Below are positions 7,040 through 13,763 of a stretch of DNA of 14,388 nt, piece after piece. The translations under genes and the position numbers were made by a program. The stretch lies in contig QOPK01000040.1 of NCBI GenBank assembly GCA_003331685.1, positions 1-14,388 on the forward strand, written 5' to 3'. Source of the stretch: Halieaceae bacterium. Lineage in GTDB: Bacteria > Pseudomonadota > Gammaproteobacteria > Pseudomonadales > Halieaceae. The notes beneath the pieces were generated by a model, which saw only the letters and a program-made list of their open reading frames with translations, had not been told where the DNA came from and ran no database searches. Numbering within the stretch: position 1 is the first letter of the stretch; every line of letters begins with the position of its first letter.

Positions 7040-7690
7040 ATGTCTGCATCCACAAAGCGCGGCGTGCGCCTGACGATCGCCGGGGTGCTGCTGTTCATGA
7101 CCGTGGTGGTTGCCAGCTTTATCCACCGCATTGGTGAGCCGCGGATCATGAGCGTGGCGGAAACCCGGGCTAACGGTCTGTTTCTCTTCGATACCCCGAG
7201 GGCGTTGGGTAAGTTTTCGCTGATTGACCACAACGCCGAGCCTTTCACGCACAGCGCTTTGGTGGGCCACTGGACGCTGGTGTTTTTTGGTTTCACGCAC
7301 TGCCCCGATATCTGCCCCACCACCATGGCAGAGCTCGCCGAACTCAAGGCGCAGCTGGCCGATACTGAAGCACGGAACGCCCGCGTTGCGATGGTGTCTG
7401 TCGACCCTGCCCGGGACACGCCCCGGCGGCTGGCGGAGTACGTCCCGTATTTTCATCCCGATTTCTTGGGTGTCACGGGGGAGTTTGCAGACATCCTCAG
7501 CTTTGCACAGCGGCTCAATGCCCCTTTTCGCAAGGTTAGCGAGCCCGAGGGCGCCTACCAAATGGAACACAGCGCCAACGTCATGTTGATTAACCCCCGC
7601 GGTGACTACCACGGATTTTTTCGTGCACCGCTCGACATTCCCAAAATGCGGGTAACCTTGCGCTCTACGCAGTACGTGTGGGAGCACTGA
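7040..7690 (+). CDS. SCO1/SenC family copper chaperone (CuA assembly)
   Basis: Sco proteins deliver copper to, or reduce the thiols of, the CuA site in subunit II. This 216-residue product has an N-terminal membrane anchor (about 11-28) and a thioredoxin-like domain with FFGFTHCPDICPTTM, in which Cys88 and Cys92 are the copper cysteines. It also has the SVDPARDTP motif (120-128) and the copper-binding His177 in MEHSANVMLINPRG. All expected ligands are present. GAAGAG precedes the ATG, and it is the last assembly gene of the cluster. In many gammaproteobacteria the genes ctaA and ctaB lie just before sco; here sco follows the Sco-like gene directly. polA starts four bases after its stop codon. 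Confidence 0.95.
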   Translation: MSASTKRGVRLTIAGVLLFMTVVVASFIHRIGEPRIMSVAETRANGLFLFDTPRALGKFSLIDHNAEPFTHSALVGHWTLVFFGFTHCPDICPTTMAELAELKAQLADTEARNARVAMVSVDPARDTPRRLAEYVPYFHPDFLGVTGEFADILSFAQRLNAPFRKVSEPEGAYQMEHSANVMLINPRGDYHGFFRAPLDIPKMRVTLRSTQYVWEH

Positions 7691-7694
7691 CCTC

Positions 7695-10466
7695 ATGGCA
7701 AATCGGCTCATTCTGGTTGATGGATCGTCGTATCTGTTTCGCGCTTATCATGCCCTGCCCGCACTCACGAACTCCAAAGGCCTGAACACTGGCGCCGCAA
7801 AAGGGGTGATCGGCATGATCCGTAAGCTGGTTGCCGATTACGCAGGTGATCAGGTGGTCGTGATATTCGATGCCAAGGGGCCCACCTTTCGCAACGACAT
7901 TTACCCGGAATACAAAGCCAATCGCCCGCCCATGCCTGATGAGCTGCGCGAGCAGATCGAACCGATCCACGACGCCATTCGCGCCATGGGCTTGCCGCTG
8001 ATCTGCATTGCGGGAGTCGAGGCGGACGACGTCATCGGTACGCTTTCAGTGCAGGCCGCGGGTAGTGGGCGAGAGGTGGTGATCTCAACCGGTGACAAGG
8101 ATATGGCCCAGCTCGTTAACGACCATGTCACGTTGATCAACACCATGAACAATACGGCCATGGATCACGGGGGGGTCGTCGACAAATTCGGCGTACCGCC
8201 CAAGCTGATCATCGATCTGTTGGCGCTGATGGGCGACAAGGTCGACAACATTCCCGGTGTGGCGGGAGTGGGGGAGAAAACGGCAACCGCGTTGCTGCAG
8301 CACCTGGGCGGGATTGACTCTATTTATGAGCAGCTCGATGCCGTTGCGGACTTGCCGATCCGGGGCGCCAAGAGTCTCGCCGTCAAATTGGATACCGCCC
8401 GGGCTGACGCTGAGCTGAGCTATGAGCTTGCAACGATCAAGATCGACTGTGATCTAGGGTTAGCCGAGGGCGATCTGGATTCGAGCCCACCGGATAACGA
8501 GGCGCTGCTTCGACTGTTTCAGGAGTTGGAGTTCAAAACGTGGCTGGAGGCCCTACTCAAGGACGAGGGGGCAGTCGCAGCGGGTGCGGCGGCGGCCATA
8601 GACGCGCCCACTAACGCCGGGGCCGCAGAGGCGGCTGAGTCAGAACCTGCCACCGCCTCGGTCGAGGTCACCACGGTCTTGGAGCAAGCGGTTTTCGATG
8701 ACTGGCTTGCCAGGCTTGAAGCCGCCGAGCTGTTTGCATTTGACACCGAGACGACGAGCCTAGATTACATGGTGGCGCAGATCGTCGGTGTGTCGTTTGC
8801 TGTCGAGCCCGGCGCCGCGGCCTACGTGCCCCTAGCGCATGACTACCCGGGCGCGCCGGATCAATTGGATCGCGACGCAGTGCTCGAGGCGCTTCGACCT
8901 CTTCTGGAGGATGCGCAGACCGCCAAGGTGGGCCAGCACCTGAAATACGACGCCAATGTATTGGCCAATCACGGGATTACCCTGCGCGGCATTCATGACG
9001 ACACGATGCTGGAGTCCTACATACTGGATGCAGCGGGGAGCCGACACGACCTAGATACCTTGGCGCTCAAATACCTCGGTCAGCGCACGATTCATTTCGA
9101 AGACATCGCAGGTAAAGGGGCCAAGCAATTGACCTTCAATCAAGTGCCTATAGAACAAGCCGCGCCTTATGCCGCCGAGGACGCTGAGGTCACCCTCCGT
9201 TTGCACCAGATGCTGTCGGAAAAGCTCAATCAGACCCCCTCGCTTGCCGCGCTCTATCGGGAACTGGAGATGCCGCTGGTGCCCGTGCTGTCGCGCATCG
9301 AACGAAACGGCGCTCTGGTCTGCCGGGACACGCTTGCGGTCCACAGTCAGGAGTTAGGAGGGCGCATGCTGTCGCTGGAAGCCAAGGCCCATGAGCTGGC
9401 GGGCGGGCCCTTTAATCTCGGTTCTCCCAAGCAACTCGGTGAGATCCTGTTTAACCAGCTGGAGCTGCCTGTGTTGCGGAAGACGCCCAAGGGAGCGCCA
9501 TCCACAGCTGAGGAGGTGCTCGCGGAGCTGGCACTGGATTATCCGTTGCCGGCAGTGCTGATGGAGTACCGCAGCCTAAGCAAGCTGAAGTCAACCTATA
9601 CCGACAAGCTGCCAGAGATGATTGACTCGCGAACCGGCCGAGTGCACACGTCTTACCATCAGGCGGTCACGGCGACTGGCCGCCTGTCCTCCTCCGACCC
9701 TAATCTCCAAAATATTCCCATTCGTACAGAGGAAGGTCGACGTATCCGCCAGGCTTTTATCGCTGCACCCGGGTGCAAAATTGTCGCGGCCGATTATTCA
9801 CAGATCGAACTGCGAATCATGGCGCACCTCTCGCAGGATGAGGGCCTGCTCAATGCGTTTGCCAATAAGCTGGATGTGCATAGCGCCACTGCTGCAGAGG
9901 TGTTTGGGGTCGAGATTGGTGAGGTCTCCGGAGACCAGCGCCGTAAGGCGAAGGCAATCAATTTTGGCCTGATCTACGGCATGTCGGCCTTTGGTTTGGC
10001 CAAACAGCTGGGTCTGGGTAGGAGTGAAGCACAGGAGTACATCGATCTGTACTTTGCCCGCTACCCCGGGGTGGCGGATTACATGGCGCGGACCCGTGAG
10101 CTGGCGCACGAGACCGGCTATGTGGAAACCCTGAAGGGGCGCCGCCTCTACTTGCCAGAGATCAACGCCAAGAATCGACAGCGCCAGCAAGCCGCAGAGC
10201 GCACGGCGATTAACGCGCCCATGCAGGGTACCGCCGCGGATCTGATCAAGATGGCTATGTTGGCGGTTGATGAGTGGCTGACAGGTTCAATGATCGATGC
10301 TCGGATGATCATGCAGGTGCATGATGAACTGGTGTTTGAGGTCGAAGTGGGAGCGGTGGATGAACTGTGCGAGACGGTGGGGCGGTTGATGTCAGAGGTC
10401 GGATTGCTCGATGTGCCGTTGCTCGTTGACGCCGGCGCGGGCGATAACTGGGATGAAGCCCATTGA
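7695..10466 (+). CDS. polA: DNA polymerase I
   Basis: This is a repair and Okazaki-fragment processing polymerase, 923 residues, close to E. coli Pol I (928). Domains in order are: the 5'-3' exonuclease (about 1-290), with the FDAKGPTFRNDIYPEYKANR segment, the VEADDVIGT acidic cluster and a GDKVDNIPGV helix-hairpin-helix; an Ala-rich linker (about 291-323); the 3'-5' proofreading domain, with Asp350 and Glu352 in FDTETTSLDY intact; and the polymerase domain (about 520-923). The polymerase has motif A DYSQIELRIMAH (catalytic Asp700), motif B RRKAKAINFGLIYG and motif C QVHDE (Asp877). GGGAG (7680-7684) lies inside the sco 3' end, so the start is coupled to sco. The gene is convergent with engB. 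Confidence 0.98.
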   Translation: MANRLILVDGSSYLFRAYHALPALTNSKGLNTGAAKGVIGMIRKLVADYAGDQVVVIFDAKGPTFRNDIYPEYKANRPPMPDELREQIEPIHDAIRAMGLPLICIAGVEADDVIGTLSVQAAGSGREVVISTGDKDMAQLVNDHVTLINTMNNTAMDHGGVVDKFGVPPKLIIDLLALMGDKVDNIPGVAGVGEKTATALLQHLGGIDSIYEQLDAVADLPIRGAKSLAVKLDTARADAELSYELATIKIDCDLGLAEGDLDSSPPDNEALLRLFQELEFKTWLEALLKDEGAVAAGAAAAIDAPTNAGAAEAAESEPATASVEVTTVLEQAVFDDWLARLEAAELFAFDTETTSLDYMVAQIVGVSFAVEPGAAAYVPLAHDYPGAPDQLDRDAVLEALRPLLEDAQTAKVGQHLKYDANVLANHGITLRGIHDDTMLESYILDAAGSRHDLDTLALKYLGQRTIHFEDIAGKGAKQLTFNQVPIEQAAPYAAEDAEVTLRLHQMLSEKLNQTPSLAALYRELEMPLVPVLSRIERNGALVCRDTLAVHSQELGGRMLSLEAKAHELAGGPFNLGSPKQLGEILFNQLELPVLRKTPKGAPSTAEEVLAELALDYPLPAVLMEYRSLSKLKSTYTDKLPEMIDSRTGRVHTSYHQAVTATGRLSSSDPNLQNIPIRTEEGRRIRQAFIAAPGCKIVAADYSQIELRIMAHLSQDEGLLNAFANKLDVHSATAAEVFGVEIGEVSGDQRRKAKAINFGLIYGMSAFGLAKQLGLGRSEAQEYIDLYFARYPGVADYMARTRELAHETGYVETLKGRRLYLPEINAKNRQRQQAAERTAINAPMQGTAADLIKMAMLAVDEWLTGSMIDARMIMQVHDELVFEVEVGAVDELCETVGRLMSEVGLLDVPLLVDAGAGDNWDEAH

Positions 10467-10472
10467 TTGGCC

Positions 10473-11135
10473 TCACTCTGTCTCGGGAATTTCCTGTGGT
10501 GGATCCATGACGGATTCATCGGTGAGCCAGCGGTTGATCTGTTTACCCAGCTCGTCGACACCCTGACGCTTCAGAGACGAAAAACACTGCACGCTGACCA
10601 GCTCGGCATGGGCGGCGAGCTCACCCCGAACAGACAGCAGGGTATTTTGCGCCGGGCCGCGTTTCAGCTTGTCCGCTTTGGTGAGCAGGATGTGCACCGG
10701 CATGCTGGCGGAGACTGCCCAGCCGAGCATCTGCTTATCCGGATCAGTCAACGGATGCCGGATGTCCATGAGCATCACCAAACCACGCAGGCTTTCCCGG
10801 TATTGCAGATAGCGCTCCAGCTGCTGATTCCACTTTTTTTTGACTGCCAGCGGCACTTTGGCGAAACCGTAGCCTGGCAGGTCAACGAGCCTTTGACTGT
10901 CGCTGAGGGTGAAAAAATTGATGAGCTGCGTGCGACCTGGGGTGCGCGAAGTCCGCGCGAGCTTACCTTGTTCTGTCAAAGTATTGATTGCGCTGGATTT
11001 TCCAGAGTTGGATCTGCCCGCGAATGCCACCTCCCAGCCGAAATCGGGCGGTGCGTTCTCAACCGCGCTGGCGCTTTGCAGGAACGCGGCGTGGCGGAAA
11101 TTCACGGAGCTGGGGGCGGCGCTGATGTCGGTCAT
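10473..11135 (-). CDS. engB: Ribosome biogenesis GTP-binding protein EngB/YihA
   Basis: EngB is an essential-type GTPase involved in large ribosomal subunit assembly. The 220-residue product has G1 GRSNSGKSS (40-48), a [11 protein letters not shown] switch I region (65-75), G3 DLPGYG (85-90), G4 TKAD (152-155) and G5 SSL (186-188). The frame is open upstream to 11222, but the ATG at 11135 gives the usual MTD...[10 protein letters not shown] start, and the extra 29 residues are not family-like. No strong ribosome-binding site is visible. An engB gene next to polA and cytochrome c4 is a familiar gammaproteobacterial arrangement. The Pro/Glu-rich C-terminal tail after residue 205 is variable in the family. 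Confidence 0.95.
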   Translation of the reverse strand: MTDISAAPSSVNFRHAAFLQSASAVENAPPDFGWEVAFAGRSNSGKSSAINTLTEQGKLARTSRTPGRTQLINFFTLSDSQRLVDLPGYGFAKVPLAVKKKWNQQLERYLQYRESLRGLVMLMDIRHPLTDPDKQMLGWAVSASMPVHILLTKADKLKRGPAQNTLLSVRGELAAHAELVSVQCFSSLKRQGVDELGKQINRWLTDESVMDPPQEIPETE

Positions 11136-11143
11136 TTTGCGAT

Positions 11144-11171
11144 TTGTGCCAAGACACGGAACGTCTATAAT
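11144..11171 (+). promoter_or_regulatory. Candidate sigma70-type promoter for the cytochrome c genes
   Basis: TTGTGC (11144-11149) and a perfect TATAAT (11166-11171) are separated by 16 bases. They point toward the cytochrome c5 gene, giving a leader of about 190 bases. The same -10 region reads ATTATAGA on the other strand, about 30 bases before engB, so it may also contain the engB -10 box. It is the best promoter-like pair in the window. Confidence 0.5.
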
Positions 11172-11224
11172 GCCACGCTCTTCGGGGTGCCATGCCCGAC
11201 AAACGCGAGTAAATTTTGGCAATG

Positions 11225-11242
11225 GGCGTCATGTGTGACGCC
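11225..11242. repeat. Short perfect inverted repeat in the cytochrome c5 leader
   Basis: GGCGTCA (11225-11231) and TGACGCC (11236-11242) flank a TGTG loop. No T-tract follows on either strand, so it is not a rho-independent terminator. The rest of the 237-base gap between engB and the cytochrome gene holds the promoter above and an AT-rich stretch with repeated GGTTAA near 11314-11335. I see no gene in it. Confidence 0.4.
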
Positions 11243-11372
11243 GCTAAGCCTGAGACAATGCAAACGCACTCCTCAGCGAATGCGCTAACCTGCGGCCATG
11301 AGGCGGCACAAAAGGTTAAAAGTTAACGGTTAAGTAAAAAGACGACAGATAAAGACATCAGAGGGTCTGACC

Positions 11373-11693
11373 ATGAGAACTATTGCATTTATCCGCTCCA
11401 CTGCTATCCGGGCTACGGCGATTGCGGCGCTGGCCGTTGCGCCGACGGTGCTGGCGGGTGACCCCCCTCCGCAGTACGCGGCTTCCTGTGGCGCGTGCCA
11501 TGCCGTGGGTGTAGCCGGTGCGCCGGCAACCGGGAATGCAGAAGCTTGGGCACCTCGCATGGAGAAGGGTATGGAGGCGTTGGTCGCCTCTGTCCGTAAC
11601 GGTCTCAATGCGATGCCTCCTGGCGGGTTGTGCAACAGCTGCAGCGACGAAGACTACACTGCGCTAATCACTTACATGGCCACTGCTCAGTAA
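11373..11693 (+). CDS. Cytochrome c5-type monoheme cytochrome
   Basis: This small periplasmic electron carrier has 106 residues. A signal peptide ends around Ala25-Gly29 (APTVLAG). The mature part has one heme site, CGACH (Cys39, Cys42, His43), and an axial Met81 in NAMPPGGLCNSCSDEDY. The CxxC pair after it (Cys87, Cys90) is the extra disulfide typical of cytochrome c5, which supports this subgroup over a generic cytochrome c. GAGGG (11361-11365) stands seven bases before the ATG. It sits 68 bases before cytochrome c4 and is probably cotranscribed with it; both could feed oxidases such as the one encoded upstream. Confidence 0.9.
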   Translation: MRTIAFIRSTAIRATAIAALAVAPTVLAGDPPPQYAASCGACHAVGVAGAPATGNAEAWAPRMEKGMEALVASVRNGLNAMPPGGLCNSCSDEDYTALITYMATAQ

Positions 11694-11707
11694 ATCGCTG
11701 AAGGTAC

Positions 11708-11727
11708 GGTGGGCCAGTCAGCCCGCC
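11708..11727 (+). repeat. Stem-loop between the two cytochrome genes
   Basis: GGTGGGC (11708-11714) pairs with GCCCGCC (11721-11727) with one G-T wobble and a six-base loop. No T-run follows, so complete termination is unlikely. An mRNA-stability or partial-attenuation role between the c5 and c4 genes is possible but unproven. Confidence 0.35.
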
Positions 11728-11761
11728 GGATAGTAGCCTGACGCGGGCCAAACCATATTCG

Positions 11762-12412
11762 ATGGGTGTTCCTATGTATCCTTCTCTCTTTAAAGTAACG
11801 CTTCTGGTCGTCACTATGGTCACCGGAGCAAGTACCTATGCCGCCGGTGATGCCGAGGCAGGCCAGGCCAAGGCGGCGACCTGTGTGGCATGCCACGGTG
11901 TGGATGGTAACAGCGCTGTGCCGACCTTTCCCAAGTTGGCGGGGCTCGGTCACAAGTATTTGCTGAAGCAAATGCAGGATATTCGTGATGGCCGCCGTCC
12001 AGTCGCGCTGATGGCCGGCCAGGTCGACAATATGACAGATCAGGACCTGTCTGACATTGCGGCGTTCTACGACGCGCAGCCCCGTACGGGCGGAATGGCA
12101 GACCCCGACAAAGTGGCGTTGGGTCGCAAGGTCTACCTCGCCGGCATCGCCGAACGACAGGTGCCAGCGTGTTCGGGCTGTCATAGCCCGACAGGGAATG
12201 GCAACGGCCCCGCAGGGTATCCGGCGCTGGGTGGTCAGCACGCTGACTACATTGCAGCGCAGTTGAAGATGTTCCGGAAGGGTTACGAAGATCCCACGGG
12301 CCGCACTAATGGCGGCGAAGCCAAGATTATGCGCACCACCGCCTTTCGTTTGAGCGATATGGAGATTGAGGCTGTCGCGAGCTATATTGCTGGCTTACAG
12401 CCTACCCCGTAA
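11762..12412 (+). CDS. Cytochrome c4 (diheme, periplasmic)
   Basis: Cytochrome c4 is a two-domain diheme carrier that donates electrons to terminal oxidases. The product (216 residues from this start) has a signal peptide ending near YAAGD (residues 26-30). Domain 1 has CVACH (Cys41, Cys44, His45) and a likely axial Met84 before DNMTDQDLSDIAAFY. Domain 2 has CSGCH (Cys137, Cys140, His141) and a likely axial Met190 in KIMRTTAFRLSDMEIEAVAS. Length and repeats fit the family. An ATG at 11774 is an alternative start; neither has a strong ribosome-binding site. Cytochrome c4 next to engB/polA and dsbA is a common gammaproteobacterial arrangement. Confidence 0.95.
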   Translation: MGVPMYPSLFKVTLLVVTMVTGASTYAAGDAEAGQAKAATCVACHGVDGNSAVPTFPKLAGLGHKYLLKQMQDIRDGRRPVALMAGQVDNMTDQDLSDIAAFYDAQPRTGGMADPDKVALGRKVYLAGIAERQVPACSGCHSPTGNGNGPAGYPALGGQHADYIAAQLKMFRKGYEDPTGRTNGGEAKIMRTTAFRLSDMEIEAVASYIAGLQPTP

Positions 12413-12417
12413 CGTCG

Positions 12418-12436
12418 TCGGGGCGGGGCGCCCCGA
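12418..12436 (+). repeat. GC-rich hairpin between cytochrome c4 and dsbA
   Basis: TCGGGGC (12418-12424) pairs perfectly with GCCCCGA (12430-12436) around a five-base loop, starting five bases after the c4 stop codon. It is very stable but followed by TATCGACC, not a T-run. It could partly separate c4 from dsbA expression or protect the upstream mRNA end. Confidence 0.5.
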
Positions 12437-12473
12437 TATCGACCCCGGTTGTGTTCCAGGGAAGGAGGAAAAC

Positions 12474-13127
12474 ATGACAGGTATTCGTCAAACGATTGCC
12501 ACGCTAGTATTCACGCTAACCGCCGTTGTCGGCTGGGCCACAGCGCCTATCGCCTTGGCCGAGGATCCGTGGGTCGAAGGCCAGCACTATCAAATATTGA
12601 CGCCACCAGTTGCTGTGGGTCGCGGCAACGACGTCGTGGTCACCGAATTCTTTTGGTACGGATGTGGCCACTGCTACACCTTTGAGCCCATGCTGAGCGC
12701 ATGGGGCAAACAGTTGCCCGACGGGGCTGTGGTGCAGCCCTCGCCAGCTGTATGGAACGACCCTATGCGCATGCACGCCAAGGCGTACTACATCGCAGAA
12801 GTGCTGGACGTAAAGGAGAAGCTGCACCCCGTCATTTTCGACGCGATGCATGTTCAGCGAAAGCGATTGGTATCCCGGCTCGAGTTGCGCGATCTGTTTG
12901 AAGATAACGGCGTGGATCCTGTGCAGTTCGATAAGGCGTTTGATTCTTTTGGCGTCGACTCGCAGGTTCGACAGGCCGACGCGCGGGCCCGCTCTGCCAA
13001 AATTTCGGGCACCCCCTCTTTGATGGTGGCCGGTAAGTACCTGATAGAAACTCGTGCCGCGGGAAGCCAAACCAATATGCTGGAAATTGCTCGCTTTTTG
13101 ATTGATAAAGAATTGGCCGCGCGCTGA
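12474..13127 (+). CDS. dsbA: Thiol:disulfide interchange protein DsbA
   Basis: DsbA introduces disulfide bonds into periplasmic proteins. The 217-residue product has a signal peptide ending near ALAED (residues 27-31) and a thioredoxin fold with the active site FFWYGCGHCYTFEP (Cys64, Cys67). Its cis-proline loop is SGTPSL (Thr180-Pro181). The dipeptide between the cysteines is Gly-His, not the Pro-His of E. coli and Pseudomonas DsbA. A near-perfect ribosome-binding site, AAGGAGG (12462-12468), precedes the ATG and fixes the start, although the frame is open from 12366. The gene follows the cytochromes, and its stop codon abuts that of the Lrp-type gene. Confidence 0.94.
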   Translation: MTGIRQTIATLVFTLTAVVGWATAPIALAEDPWVEGQHYQILTPPVAVGRGNDVVVTEFFWYGCGHCYTFEPMLSAWGKQLPDGAVVQPSPAVWNDPMRMHAKAYYIAEVLDVKEKLHPVIFDAMHVQRKRLVSRLELRDLFEDNGVDPVQFDKAFDSFGVDSQVRQADARARSAKISGTPSLMVAGKYLIETRAAGSQTNMLEIARFLIDKELAAR

Positions 13128-13613
13128 TTACTCGTCGGGCACGGATACCGCGGTCCGTGTCACGACCCGCCTTAATTCAAAGCTTGAATGTACGCCGGTT
13201 ACCCCGGGGATTCGGGTGAGTTTGCCCAACAAAAACTGTTCATAGTGCGCCATATCGCGCACGACCGCCTTCAGCAGATAGTCGGCACTCTGGCCGGTGA
13301 CCACGCAGCAATCGACCACCTCCGGCAGTGATAGCACCCTCTCCTCGAATGCCTCGAAACGATCGGGGGTGTGGCGATCCATGCTGACACTGATGTGGGC
13401 GGTTAGGTTCAGGCCCAACTTCTTGGGGTCGACCATTGCGGCCTGGTGGGTAATGACACCCTCCGTCATTAGCCGTTTAACGCGACGTGCGCAGGGTGTG
13501 GCAGACAGACCCACCTGCTCAGCTAGTTCGAGGTTGCTGAGACCGGCGTCGCCCTGCAAAACCCGCAGAATGCGACGATCAAGGCGGTCCAGTAGCGGTA
13601 GTGAATTATCCAT
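13128..13613 (-). CDS. Lrp/AsnC family transcriptional regulator
   Basis: The 161-residue product has the family architecture. An N-terminal winged helix-turn-helix comprises LDRLDRRILRVLQ and LSNLELAEQVGLSATPCARRVKRL (residues 8-48), followed by EGVI. A C-terminal RAM ligand-binding/oligomerisation domain (about 72-150) carries VTGQSADYLLKAVVRD and PGVTGVHSSFELRRVV. Members sense amino acids such as leucine; the effector here cannot be read from sequence. It is divergent from leuA across 150 bases, making leuA a natural target candidate, and a perfect palindrome lies just before its own start codon. Its TAA begins on the base after the dsbA TGA. True Lrp (164 residues in E. coli) or a paralog cannot be separated by eye. 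Confidence 0.92.
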   Translation of the reverse strand: MDNSLPLLDRLDRRILRVLQGDAGLSNLELAEQVGLSATPCARRVKRLMTEGVITHQAAMVDPKKLGLNLTAHISVSMDRHTPDRFEAFEERVLSLPEVVDCCVVTGQSADYLLKAVVRDMAHYEQFLLGKLTRIPGVTGVHSSFELRRVVTRTAVSVPDE

Positions 13614-13620
13614 AATAAGG

Positions 13621-13632
13621 CCTAATATTAGG
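13621..13632. promoter_or_regulatory. Perfect 12-base palindrome, candidate Lrp-type operator
   Basis: CCTAATATTAGG is a perfect palindrome seven bases upstream of the Lrp-type start codon, in the AT-rich divergent region before leuA. The core (CTAATATTAG) has the C/T-A...AT-rich...T-A/G character of Lrp-family sites. Autoregulation is common in this family, so an autoregulatory operator is plausible. A weak promoter for the Lrp-type gene (TTAATG/TAAAAT, 15 bases apart, minus strand) can be drawn just beyond it at 13642-13668. I see no clear sigma70 promoter for leuA and no leader peptide rich in leucine codons. Confidence 0.45.
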
Positions 13633-13763
13633 TAAAAATGTATTTTAAGGCCAGTGGTATGGCATTAAACACTCAATAATGGGCAAGTTTGACGGTTTTT
13701 GGTGATTATCTCCACACCCTCGCCGGTACACTATGTGGCTCATACAAGATCAGGAACAGTGTC

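Noticed and set aside
6821..7711. 296-codon minus-strand frame opposite the Sco-like and sco genes
   Set aside because: The opposite strand holds clear Sco motifs; the product is a His/Arg-rich shadow with no recognisable fold.
8569..8670. Ala-rich stretch in polA considered as a frameshift or insertion
   Set aside because: The frame is intact and the segment falls at the known variable linker between the two exonuclease domains.
11225..11242. Hairpin considered as a terminator
   Set aside because: No T-run follows on either strand.
10467..11288. 273-codon plus-strand frame opposite engB
   Set aside because: EngB has all its GTPase motifs on the minus strand; the plus frame is a shadow.
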